From the NCBI GenBank assembly GCA_964601325.1, contig CAZRNA010000022.1, positions 1 to 22,883 on the forward strand: a DNA stretch of 22,883 bases, in the 5' to 3' direction. This document shows positions 14,553 to 22,522 of this stretch, piece after piece (position 1 is the first letter of the stretch; the number at the start of each line of letters is the position of its first letter). The position numbers and the translations under genes were made by a program. This stretch comes from CAVPLU01 sp964601325. Lineage in GTDB: Archaea > Thermoproteota > Bathyarchaeia > 40CM-2-53-6. The notes under the pieces are model-generated. The model saw only the letters and a list, made by a program, of their open reading frames with translations, searched no databases and was not told the origin of the DNA.

Positions 14553-14795
14553 TCAATTATCATGACCATCGGGTCGCTTGAGGGCGCGTTGGATGTCCTT
14601 AGTTGAATGAGAAGATAGGAAGAAGTCGGACGCGAGAGGAGTACGGTTGACTCTGGCTAACAGGGGACTATTTCCTGGCTTCCATACAGACTCTACCAGT
14701 TCCTTCGATGTCTCTTGCTTCGAAGCCTGATCCAGAATGCTGGACGTCGGGTCTTGCTTGGTCGTGCAGTCCTGTTTCTCTCTAACTTGGCTCAA
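14553..14795 (-). CDS. doubtful small hydrophilic ORF
   Basis: A TTG-started frame encodes 80 polar residues rich in Ser, Gln, Lys and Thr (for example SSILDQASKQETSKELVESV). No motif, signal or family is seen, and no clear ribosome-binding site precedes it. It starts 27 bases from the divergent aldolase-like gene. It may be a chance frame. Confidence 0.2.
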   Translation of the reverse strand: MSQVREKQDCTTKQDPTSSILDQASKQETSKELVESVWKPGNSPLLARVNRTPLASDFFLSSHSTKDIQRALKRPDGHDN

Positions 14796-14797
14796 CG

Positions 14798-14803
14798 CTT
14801 AAG
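14798..14803 (+). promoter_or_regulatory. TATA-like box for the aldolase-like gene
   Basis: CTTAAG in CGCTTAAGT predicts a transcript start near 14827. That fits translation from the ATG at 14831 (a four-base leader) slightly better than from the ATG at 14822. Confidence 0.5.
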
Positions 14804-14821
14804 TCTTGGACGAAATGCCTG

Positions 14822-15607
14822 ATGGAGACCATGGAGAATAGGATTAGGCAGCTACTGCGTCAAGGCAAGCCTACGACGGGGACGCATCTCTATAGCACTT
14901 GGCCGACCTTGTGGGAGACGGTGGGCAGCACTGGCCAATTCGACTACGTGGAGTTCGACAGTCAGATGGGAGCGTGGGATCTGCACGATCTAGACAACAT
15001 GTGCAGAGCTGCCGAGCTGACCAAGATCGGGACGATGATAAAGATTGACAGGAATCCCAAGGATTGGATTGCCAAGAGAGCAATCGCAGCAGGGTTCGAA
15101 GCTGTGTTATTCGCAGACATAATGACGGTGAGAGAAGCAAGGGAATGCGTGCAAGCTGTCCGGCTTCCTCCCGAGGGTGTAAACAGTTTCCTTGGCACAC
15201 GCGGAATACCGATAGACGACTACGCCAAACATGTCGACGACACAGTCATTGCGATAATGGTAGAAAAGTCCACGTTGGTGGACGAGCTGGAAGAAGTGCT
15301 TGCAATAGACGGCATAGACATGATCCAGTTCGGATCAGTCGATTACGGGCTGAGTCTGCGGACACCTGGGAAGCCGTTCAGATTGGACGACTTGAACGAC
15401 AGGGTCAAAGCTGACATCGATAGAGTTAACGAGATGGCGATTAGTGCGGGGATTCGACCGCGCGTGGAGACCGGTGATGCAGAGTCTTGTCAATACTTCC
15501 TAGATCGAGGAATCAGAGATTTCTGCATCGGATGGGACACCGACACGATCCGACGATGGTGTATGATCAATGGAAAGAGACTTGGGGAAATGTTACCGCG
15601 GGCGTAA
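14822..15607 (+). CDS. HpcH/HpaI aldolase-family protein without the usual catalytic His
   Basis: This 261-residue protein has the length and fold signature of class II pyruvate aldolases of the HpcH/HpaI/citrate-lyase-beta family. Residues expected to bind the divalent metal are present: Glu 148 in IAIMVEKS and Asp 174 in FGSVDYGLSL. The strand with GTMIKIDRNP (Arg 77) matches the substrate-binding Arg region, and GTRGIP at 125-130 is a typical loop. The usual D-x-EHG segment carrying the catalytic His instead reads DSQMG (46-50), so the base may be lost or replaced. Cleavage of a 2-oxo-acid aldol is the family reaction; a different chemistry or a binding role is possible here. Start is ATG 14822 or ATG 14831. 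It converges on the BtrH-like gene with 21 bases between stops. Confidence 0.8.
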   Translation: METMENRIRQLLRQGKPTTGTHLYSTWPTLWETVGSTGQFDYVEFDSQMGAWDLHDLDNMCRAAELTKIGTMIKIDRNPKDWIAKRAIAAGFEAVLFADIMTVREARECVQAVRLPPEGVNSFLGTRGIPIDDYAKHVDDTVIAIMVEKSTLVDELEEVLAIDGIDMIQFGSVDYGLSLRTPGKPFRLDDLNDRVKADIDRVNEMAISAGIRPRVETGDAESCQYFLDRGIRDFCIGWDTDTIRRWCMINGKRLGEMLPRA

Positions 15608-15628
15608 GACTTGCCTCTGTCACTCGAA

Positions 15629-16678
15629 TCATCTCTTGGCACGACGTGAGCTAACAACGATGCTATGCAACTGCTCCCAGGTTGTCTGTTCCTGATCTGC
15701 GATATCGTGAATCAGGCGACTAGCTTCAGGAATCAGTGCTGACGAGCTGGTTGCACGATACGCTTCTTCGAACACCTGTGCGACACGTTGCCATTGGTCT
15801 CCGATTGCGTGAATCTCTTCCCCCACCCTGCTTAATCTTTCGTCGTCTGCAATGGCTGCCGCCTCTTTGAGAAAACGTCCGTACATGTAGCGAAAGATTC
15901 CTCCGCCAGAACCGCCTTTGGCATCTATGAAGACGAAGACGTTGAAGCAGGCTTCGCGAAGGTCCTCTTCGCTCATAATCTTTGGCCAGTTGAGTATTCG
16001 TTGGGCAGCCGTCCGAATGCCCTTCACGCCCAAATTGGCAATGGGCGGTCTAAGCATGCCAGCGGTCACTTCGAGGATTGCTTGCTTGACTTCTCCTTGC
16101 GTTGGTGGACGTTTGTGAGTGAAGTTGAAGGTGTACCACATGTTTCCTGGCGGGAATGGCTTGAAATTCGAGCCGCGCGCTCTGGCCAGTGTTTCGAGTG
16201 ATACTGGGTGGAGTTCTCCGTCGCGATCGGCCACAAGCATCTGTCGAGCCTCTGGGTCATATCCGGCGAGGACGACCACGTGACCGCCAAAGTGGTATTC
16301 CTTCGGGAAATTGAAGTACGGCAGGAACCCCATGTCAAGCTGAACCATCGCCGGCTCGCCCACGTTTAGCAAGTCTAGCACAGCAGCCTCGGCCTTCCGT
16401 GCGCTGACTGTGGAATGAGGTTCGACGCGAACGCCTGTCTGCCTTCCAGCTGTCTTCTCTAGTCCTTCTTCGCCTGCACGCCTGACGTTGGCGCGTCCTC
16501 CGAAGAACGGCGTAGTTCCTTTCATGTGCCAGTAGACGAATCCAACTCCGGCGCCGAGACCCAGAAGAAGATCCTCACTGATGGGATAGTTGTGGAACTC
16601 GTAGATATGCCTCAATGACCCAGTAACACAGTGGTGAGTTCTCAGAGGCTGAAATCCTTTCAGTGGTTGCAGAGTCAA
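15629..16678 (-). CDS. BtrH-like (butirosin biosynthesis protein H N-terminal domain) protein
   Basis: This 349-residue protein starts at TTG. Residues 15-50 match the BtrH N-terminal family pattern: HHCVTGSLRHIYEFH, then ISEDLLLGLGAGVGFVYW. Cys 17 is the candidate nucleophile and HFGGHVVVLAGYD (His 133, about 129-141) supplies the candidate His, as in C39-peptidase-like folds. The second half (about 165-345, including NMWYTF and EEDLREACFNVFVF) resembles the DUF4872 domain that commonly follows BtrH_N. BtrH transfers an acyl group from a carrier protein to an amine in butirosin synthesis. An acyltransferase or amidohydrolase-like role is inferred here, with unknown substrate. The gene starts 35 bases after the CoA-ligase-GNAT gene on the same strand, so the two are probably co-transcribed. 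Confidence 0.8.
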   Translation of the reverse strand: MTLQPLKGFQPLRTHHCVTGSLRHIYEFHNYPISEDLLLGLGAGVGFVYWHMKGTTPFFGGRANVRRAGEEGLEKTAGRQTGVRVEPHSTVSARKAEAAVLDLLNVGEPAMVQLDMGFLPYFNFPKEYHFGGHVVVLAGYDPEARQMLVADRDGELHPVSLETLARARGSNFKPFPPGNMWYTFNFTHKRPPTQGEVKQAILEVTAGMLRPPIANLGVKGIRTAAQRILNWPKIMSEEDLREACFNVFVFIDAKGGSGGGIFRYMYGRFLKEAAAIADDERLSRVGEEIHAIGDQWQRVAQVFEEAYRATSSSALIPEASRLIHDIADQEQTTWEQLHSIVVSSRRAKR

Positions 16679-16713
16679 GTGTGGGCGAACCCTCGCGTCA
16701 TATTCGATCGTCT

Positions 16714-19150
16714 CTACTTCAAATTCAACTCGACCCAGGTGGTGCCGTCGGAAAGGTCTTTTCTGTGGAACCCGAGTTCGTCACATATTCTGAGCATGGC
16801 TCTATTGTCTGTTAGCACGAGTCCGTAGATCTTCTCAAGTCCCTTCTCTTGACCTATTCCGATGACCATGTCTACAAGCTTGTATCCCAAGCCTTTGCGC
16901 TGATGATTGTCGTGTACGACGACTGCGAATTCACCTTTCTTGAAATCTGGTTCGATAACAAGCCTCCCAATGCCGATTATTCGTCTCATCTCGCCTTGCC
17001 TAAGTTCCGCTACAATGGCCATCTCGCGGTCGTAGTCGATGTTGCAGTATCTGATCAACATCTCATGGCCTATGTTCTTGATGACTTGGAAGAATCTGCC
17101 TCTCAGCGTCTCTTCAGAAAGTGTTGAGAGCATCTCATACTCCAGAGGCTCGTCTTCAGGCCTTATTGGTCTAAGGAGAACTTCCGTACCGTCTGACATC
17201 TTCCAAGGGATCACATACCTTGTCGGATAGGGAGTAATGACCAAGTGGGAATAAGGTGATGAACGTGCTAGGGCGGTCTTGTCAATCACCATTCTGGCAT
17301 CGAGAGCGTACGCTTTTCCTCCCGATATCGCGAGAGGATTTACGTCAATCTCAGCAATTTCCGGGAAATCCACGATTAGATTTGAGAATCGAACAATGAT
17401 TTCTTCCAGTTGTCTCATGTCAGCCGGCGATTTGCCTCTAAAGCCCTGAAGCATCGTGTGCACTTTCGTATCTTCCATCAGTCTTCGTGCCAGTGTTTGA
17501 TTCAGAGGCGGCAACCCGATCGAGAAATCCTTGAACACTTCAGCCCCCGTACCTCCCATGCCAAAGAGTATGACCGCGCCGAAGTCTCTGTCCTTTCTTG
17601 CGCCGAGAATGATCTCGTAATCGATCCTTTCGATCATCTTCTGCACAGTCACACCAGATATCTTTGCATGCGGGAGGCTCGCCTTAACGCGTTTCATCAT
17701 GGCTTCGTACTCCGACTTCATCTTCTCGTCAGAGTCTATGCCGGTTGCGACCCCGCCTACGTCGGTCTTGTGCGTGATCTCAGAGGATACAATCTTGAGG
17801 GCGACGGGATATCCGATTTCGTTTGCGAGACGTAACGCCGCCTCCCCATTATGAGCTGAGTATGGCTTCGTTATCGGAATTCCGTAGTTGCTGAGGAACC
17901 GCTTGGAATCTCTCTCGCTGACTGTGGTTGTTCCTTCCTTCGCGAGTTTTATGATCAGCGCTTTCAGATTGCTCTTCGGGGGCGCCTGATCTACCGACAG
18001 CTCAGCGGGAGTCTCGTAGAGCAGTTCAAGGTTCCTGCCGTACTTGTACATGTAGAGGTATGTCTTCACGGCATCTTCGGGCGTCTCATATGTCGGTATG
18101 CTGTTCTCAGCGAAGATTGCCCTTGCCTCATGCACGGCTTCTCCGCCCATCCAAGTCGTGAGTATTGGTTTCCAAGCATTCTTTGCGACTTCGACGATGC
18201 TTCTTGCAAGGTCTACGGGTCTTGCTTCGCCTTGGGGAGTGTATGCGACAAGGATTCCATCTACTTCGGGGTCGTTGAGACATACGTTGAGTGCACTGAC
18301 GTATCTGGCGACATCGGCATCTCCGAGCACGTCGATCGGGTTTCCTCTACTCCAGTAAGGCGGCAAGACTTGGTTGAGCTGTTTAATGCTTTCATCTGAG
18401 AGCTTCGCCAGTTGGCCCCCTAGCTCTATCAGTTCATCAGTCGCCATGACACCTGGCCCACCTGCGTTTGTGACGATTGCGAGTCTACGCCCGCGCGGCA
18501 AGTGTTTCGAGTCGAGCACTGTTGCCGAGTTGAACAGGTCTCCGACTTCTTTGACTCTGACGACGCCAGCCCTCCTGAACGCAGCATCATAGACTCCATC
18601 ATCGCTAGCCATCGCGCCCGTGTGAGAAAGAGCCGCCTTCGCGCTTTCCGCGAATCTACCTGGTTTAACGACGATTATCGGTTTCGTCCGTGCGAAGCCC
18701 CTTGCGGCGCTCATGAATTTCTTTGCGTTCCCGACACCTTCCATGTAGATCATGATGCTTCGAGTGTCAGGATCGTCGCCGAGGAAATCTATCAGATCAC
18801 CAAAATCAACGTCGACCATTGATCCAAGTGAGGCGAACATGCTAAAGCCAATTCGAGCATTGACAGCCCAATCTAGAATGGCACTTCCTAATGCGCCGCT
18901 TTGTGAGATGAAGGCAATATTGCCCTTTTCGGGTCTCGCTTTGAGGAATGACGCATTCAGGTCGANNNNNNNNNNNNNNNNNNNNNNNNNNNNNNNNNNN
19001 NNNNNNNNNNNNNNNNNNNNNNNNNNNNNNNNNNNNNNNNNNNNNNNNNNNNNNNNNNNNNNNNNTTTCGCTGGCTCCGATGAGCGCAACTGTTCTCGGA
19101 TTGAGCATTCTTCTCTGCCCATCCACTTTGTCGGCCACGACAATGCTCAA
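16714..19150 (-). CDS. ADP-forming acyl-CoA synthetase fused to GNAT acetyltransferase (interrupted by assembly gap)
   Basis: Domains in order: CoA-binding start MLNPRTVALIGASE (19067-19108), lost in the gap after GASE; a succinyl-CoA-ligase-like domain from DLNASFLKARPEKGNIAFIS, with the phospho-His signature LSHTGAMAS (His codon 18622-18624); an ATP-grasp domain with VSSEITHKTDVGGV; and a C-terminal GNAT domain with acetyl-CoA loop QRKGLGYKL. The order matches the Pat/YfiQ (PatZ) protein acetyltransferases. As I recall, bacterial Pat proteins lack the catalytic His; here it is kept, so real CoA ligase activity is plausible. I start at TTG 19150 because GGTGA lies five bases upstream and a TATA box sits at 19202-19208; ATG 19108 is the alternative. 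The 100 N do not preserve the reading frame. Confidence 0.85.
18966..19065. other. assembly gap (100 N)
   Basis: This is an exact run of 100 N. It removes most of the CoA-binding domain of the acyl-CoA synthetase. From the usual spacing between VALIGAS and NIAFISQSGAL, about 110-125 residues are missing, so the true gap is probably about 330-370 bases. Confidence 0.95.
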
Positions 19151-19201
19151 CCTGTTCACCTTACTCGAGCAGTCTCGCGCTTGGTACTGGACAGAGAGTC
19201 T

Positions 19202-19208
19202 CTTATAG
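19202..19208 (-). promoter_or_regulatory. TATA box of the acyl-CoA synthetase gene
   Basis: The minus strand reads CCCCTATAAGAGA with the core at 19202-19208. The predicted transcript start is near 19179, about 29 bases before TTG 19150 and with GGTGA in between. Confidence 0.55.
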
Positions 19209-19259
19209 GGGAAGCTCAGCCGAGACCGAGAGTTCAGGAGTGTTCTCGATACTTCAATT

Positions 19260-19266
19260 CTTAATA
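19260..19266 (+). promoter_or_regulatory. TATA-like box of the DUF362 gene
   Basis: CTTAATA is centred about 38 bases before the ATG at 19301, predicting a leader of about 11 bases. With the box at 19202-19208 it forms a compact divergent promoter region of about 150 bases. Confidence 0.45.
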
Positions 19267-19300
19267 CGGAGTTCACTTACCCATCCGATCGGCCCCAAAG

Positions 19301-20494
19301 ATGGCAAAGTCGAAAGTATTCTTCACTGACAGAAAAGCCGAACCGTACTACAACATGCTTGACAAGCTGGAACATGTCCTCAAGGAACTTGGCCTTCCCC
19401 AAGGAATAGAGGAGGGCGACAAAGTGATGATTAAGACCCACTTCGGTCAGTGGGGCAATACGAATTACATCCGTCCCGCGTACGTGCGCAAGGTCGTCGA
19501 GCTCCTCCGGTCAAAAAGAGCAGAGCCCTTCGTGGCCGAGTCCTGCGGCTTAGGATATGGTGGCGAAGGATCGTATGGAGGAAGGACGACCGCACCGGAA
19601 TACATCACCATGGGTGCGTTGAATGGATTCAGCGAAGGGACGCTAGGCGCTCCGATCATCATGGCTGATGGCTACTGGGGAACGGATACCTTCGATGTTG
19701 AGATAGATGGCGAGTTCGTCAAGAAAGTCGATGTCGCATCCGCTGTTCTGGATTCTGATCATGTCATAGTCCTTAGCCATGCTAAGGGGCATCTTCATGG
19801 CGGCATAGCGGGCAGCCTCAAGAATCTTGGCATAGGTCTGGTTGGCAAACGGGGCAAGGCGACAATGCACAGCCTCCGCGATGTGAAAATCGATCCCCAG
19901 AAATGCCGGGGGCCTGAATGCGCGAAATGCCTTCACGTGTGCCCCGTGAGGTGTATTACGATGAACGCGAAAGCAAAGATCGACTCGGCAAAGTGCATTT
20001 CCTGCATGCACTGTCGAAGTGTCTGCAGTCGCATTGGTGCTAAGGCCATCTCAATTACCTGGAGGCCTGACCATAAACAGGCTCCTTGGTTCGTTGAAAA
20101 TGCTCTGGGTGTCGTCAAATCCATCGGCGCTGAGAAGTTCTACTACGTCAACTTGGCCATTGATATTTCGGACAAATGTGACTGCTGGAATGTAGGACCC
20201 GCACTACTGGTTCATGATATTGGCATCTTCGGATCACGCGACCCAGTCGCCGTAGACCAAGCATGCCTTGACGCGGTCAACAGGGCAGAACCTAATCCTG
20301 AATCTGTTGTCAGCAAGATAGAACGCGGTAAGGACAAGTTTGCGGTGGCACATGACTCCAAAGACCCAAAGACCGGAAAGATGCTGCATCTCGCAGAAAT
20401 CCAACTTGAACATGCTGAAGAGATGGGGCTCGGAAAGAGAGACTATGAGCTGGTCACCCTGACAAAGGCGCAACCCGAAGGATACTCGGAGTAA
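19301..20494 (+). CDS. DUF362 family protein with ferredoxin-type Fe-S domain
   Basis: This 397-residue protein matches the DUF362 family (KVMIKTHFGQWGN near 41-53; LSHAKGHLHGGIAGSLKNLG at 158-177). It carries an inserted bis-[4Fe-4S] ferredoxin-like unit: Cys 202, 207, 210, 214 with P following, and Cys 232, 235, 238, 242. The first cluster has an atypical C-x4-C-x2-C start, and the second lacks the usual Pro. The C-terminal part continues the DUF362 fold (DIGIFGSRDPVAVDQACLDA). The family probably takes part in redox or cofactor chemistry, but no reaction is established for this type. ATG 19301 is supported by the TATA-like box. It is divergent from the acyl-CoA synthetase gene and followed at 220 bases by an SDR gene on the same strand. 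Confidence 0.85.
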   Translation: MAKSKVFFTDRKAEPYYNMLDKLEHVLKELGLPQGIEEGDKVMIKTHFGQWGNTNYIRPAYVRKVVELLRSKRAEPFVAESCGLGYGGEGSYGGRTTAPEYITMGALNGFSEGTLGAPIIMADGYWGTDTFDVEIDGEFVKKVDVASAVLDSDHVIVLSHAKGHLHGGIAGSLKNLGIGLVGKRGKATMHSLRDVKIDPQKCRGPECAKCLHVCPVRCITMNAKAKIDSAKCISCMHCRSVCSRIGAKAISITWRPDHKQAPWFVENALGVVKSIGAEKFYYVNLAIDISDKCDCWNVGPALLVHDIGIFGSRDPVAVDQACLDAVNRAEPNPESVVSKIERGKDKFAVAHDSKDPKTGKMLHLAEIQLEHAEEMGLGKRDYELVTLTKAQPEGYSE

Positions 20495-20713
20495 TAGACC
20501 CCTGTCCCGGAACCTGCTTTTGCTTTGTTCCATGACGGCACGAACATGCTCACATCAATGTGCACTTCCTCGATTGACGCGACGCAAGTCACACAGTTCT
20601 ACCTCGATTCAATCTAGGTTCTCACAGTCCCAACGATCTGTAGCTCGTAGAAGCTTGGCTAGCAAACAGAGAAGTACCCCCGGCTCTACCACTGAGGCTT
20701 GGGATGAGATTCG

Positions 20714-21466
20714 ATGTCGCAGTTGAGCAATAAGATTGCACTCGTTACGGGAGGTGGGCGCGGCTTGGGTCGCGCGATTGCGCTTGCATTTGCCGAAGCG
20801 GGTGCGGACATAGCTGTTGCCAGCCGCACTCGCCCACAACTCGAGGGAGTTGTGAATGAGATTCGTGCTAGAAACCGTCGGGGGCTCGCAATTGAGGTCG
20901 ATGTGACTGACAGTGCATCCGTTGCACAGATGGTTGCCACAACACAGAAAGAGTTCGGGCGTATTGACGTTCTGGTGAACAGTGCAGGAGTAGGGTGGGT
21001 ATCGCGCGTCGCAGACACAGATGATGACGTGTGGAAGCTGATTATCGACACGAATCTGACCGGAACATTCTACAGCTGTCGTGGTGTCGTGCGCTTGATG
21101 GTCGAGCAGAAGAGCGGCGCCATTATCAACATAGCGTCGGTCGCAGGGGTCAAGGGTCCACCGGGGTTAGGCGCATACGCTGCGAGCAAGGGAGGCGTCA
21201 TTGCACTCACTCGTGTGCTTGCTCTGGAGAACGCGCGTCACAACGTTCGCGCCAACGCAATTGCACCGGGTTATTTCCGAACGGACATGAATGCTCCGGC
21301 ACTGGATGATCCCGTGATGGGCCCCAAGATCGTGGGCCGGATTCCAATGCGTCGAGCGGGGCGACCAGAGGAAATAGGACCTCTGGCGGTCTACCTTGCC
21401 AGCGACCAAGCGTCGTTTGTCACGGGCGAGGTCTATTTCATCAGCGGCGGCGAGATGGCACAATAG
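20714..21466 (+). CDS. SDR-family oxidoreductase (FabG-like)
   Basis: This 250-residue classical short-chain dehydrogenase/reductase has TGGGRGLG at 12-19 (NAD(P) binding), NSAG at 89-92, structural Asn 114, catalytic Ser 142 (NIASVAG), and Tyr 155/Lys 159 in YAASK. Asp 63 (EVDVTD) binds the adenine ring in the family. Arg 38/Arg 40 after the second strand (ASRTR) would favour NADP(H) over NAD(H), an inference from known SDR patterns. It should reduce a ketone or oxidise an alcohol, possibly a 3-oxoacyl-CoA type substrate given nearby CoA enzymes, but the substrate cannot be read from the sequence. The ATG at 20714 gives the usual length. No clear promoter was found in the 220-base spacer upstream. 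Confidence 0.9.
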   Translation: MSQLSNKIALVTGGGRGLGRAIALAFAEAGADIAVASRTRPQLEGVVNEIRARNRRGLAIEVDVTDSASVAQMVATTQKEFGRIDVLVNSAGVGWVSRVADTDDDVWKLIIDTNLTGTFYSCRGVVRLMVEQKSGAIINIASVAGVKGPPGLGAYAASKGGVIALTRVLALENARHNVRANAIAPGYFRTDMNAPALDDPVMGPKIVGRIPMRRAGRPEEIGPLAVYLASDQASFVTGEVYFISGGEMAQ

Positions 21467-21582
21467 AAGAGTTCAGGAACCTCACATCAACCGAGCAGTC
21501 TTCCACAGCCATATGCTGCTCAAACCACTTGCCCAAACAGAGAAATGGCTAGGCGCGTAGTGTATCGAGAAGGACTAGTCAC

Positions 21583-21835
21583 TTGATTAGAAGCCACACC
21601 ATTCATGTTCTGAAGATCATCAAGGCTCCTCTGAAGTTCGTTTATGACTGGTGNNNNNNNNNNNNNNNNNNNNNNNNNNNNNNNNNNNNNNNNNNNNNNN
21701 NNNNNNNNNNNNNNNNNNNNNNNNNNNNNNNNNNNNNNNNNNNNNNNNNNNNNAAGGGAAGATGCGAGGCAGACAAGTGAGATGTGGGACAAATACGTCA
21801 CAGCCCTCGAAAGAGACTATGCGCGCCGAAAGTGA
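21583..21835 (+). CDS. SRPBCC (START/polyketide-cyclase-like) protein, interrupted by assembly gap
   Basis: A TTG start gives TIHVLKIIKAPLKFVYDW, typical of the first strand and helix of SRPBCC ligand-binding proteins. After the gap a different apparent frame ends with SEMWDKYVTALERDYARRK and TGA at 21833-21835, typical of the long C-terminal helix of the same fold. I read these as two ends of one gene. About 48 residues are visible; the family is usually 140-160 residues, so about 100 are missing. SRPBCC proteins bind hydrophobic small molecules or catalyse cyclisation or dehydration. It follows the SDR gene on the same strand at about 115 bases, and a joint metabolic role is possible. Confidence 0.6.
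21654..21753. other. assembly gap (100 N)
   Basis: This is an exact run of 100 N inside the SRPBCC gene. Family length implies a true missing stretch of about 300 bases. The frames on either side are not in register with a 100-base gap. Confidence 0.95.
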
Positions 21836-21883
21836 CCGCGACGAAGGAGCAGCGGATCCTATCCTAGAAACAGGCGACTCATT

Positions 21884-22522
21884 CTAGATATGGAGCCCCA
21901 GCAATATCGCGACTCCCAATGCGATTATCACGAGATTGCCGACCGCGAATGTGGCTGCTTGCACCTTCACGGGAAGACGTTTGTGTGCTATGCCGCCGAT
22001 TGCTGCTATGAGACTCTGCCAAGACAAAGATGCTAGGAACGCGCCGGAGATGAATAGGACTGCATTCATTGGAGATTGAGAAGAGTCCGCTCCCATCCCC
22101 AAGATCAAAGTCGTGAAATAGGTCACGGTAACAGGATTGAGAATGGTCAACCCGAGAATCATTCCGTAGGTTTGCGGGCAATTCGCGGCACCAAACCGAG
22201 ACCTGTTGACGTGGTCCGAGGCCTTTCTCCGATGATACAGCAACCATGCCCCTATGGCGATCAATCCCAATGCACTTCCAACCCGCAGGATAGATGCGTA
22301 CGGCGTGAGAACCGAGGCCAGAAATGTCCCGGCGACGGCAGCGACAGTGGCGTAGATCAGATCCGCTGACGCTGCACCAGCCCCCGCGCTGAAAGCGATC
22401 CGGAATCCGCGACGAAGACCAAATTCGAGAATTAGAATGGCAATCGGACCCACTGGAATCGCAATGCCGTATCCTGCGATAATGCCGCTAAGAAAGGCGC
22501 TGAGAGACAAGCTGACCACCAA
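21884..22522 (-). CDS. LysE-family translocator
   Basis: This roughly 212-residue membrane protein has about six spans and the LysE/RhtB family signature near the start: GIIAGYGIAIPVGPIAILIL, then GLRRGFRIAFSAGAGAASAD (about 13-54). A second half has LTILNPVTVTYFTTLILGMG (about 125-144), the conserved NP in the fourth segment. The family exports amino acids or related small solutes; the substrate here is unknown. The frame begins with TTG 22522 or GTG 22519; the GTG is equally plausible. It is convergent with the SRPBCC gene (48 bases between stops) and probably a separate unit. Confidence 0.85.
   Translation of the reverse strand: MVVSLSLSAFLSGIIAGYGIAIPVGPIAILILEFGLRRGFRIAFSAGAGAASADLIYATVAAVAGTFLASVLTPYASILRVGSALGLIAIGAWLLYHRRKASDHVNRSRFGAANCPQTYGMILGLTILNPVTVTYFTTLILGMGADSSQSPMNAVLFISGAFLASLSWQSLIAAIGGIAHKRLPVKVQAATFAVGNLVIIALGVAILLGLHI

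Noticed and set aside
20598..20706. Possible intron-containing tRNA on the minus strand: CTCAGTGGTAGAGC at 20683-20696 looks like a D-arm.
   Set aside because: No pairing acceptor stem and no convincing anticodon stem or T-loop could be found within 110 bases. Read on the plus strand as a 3' end (CGGCTCT-A-CCA), it also lacks a partner strand.
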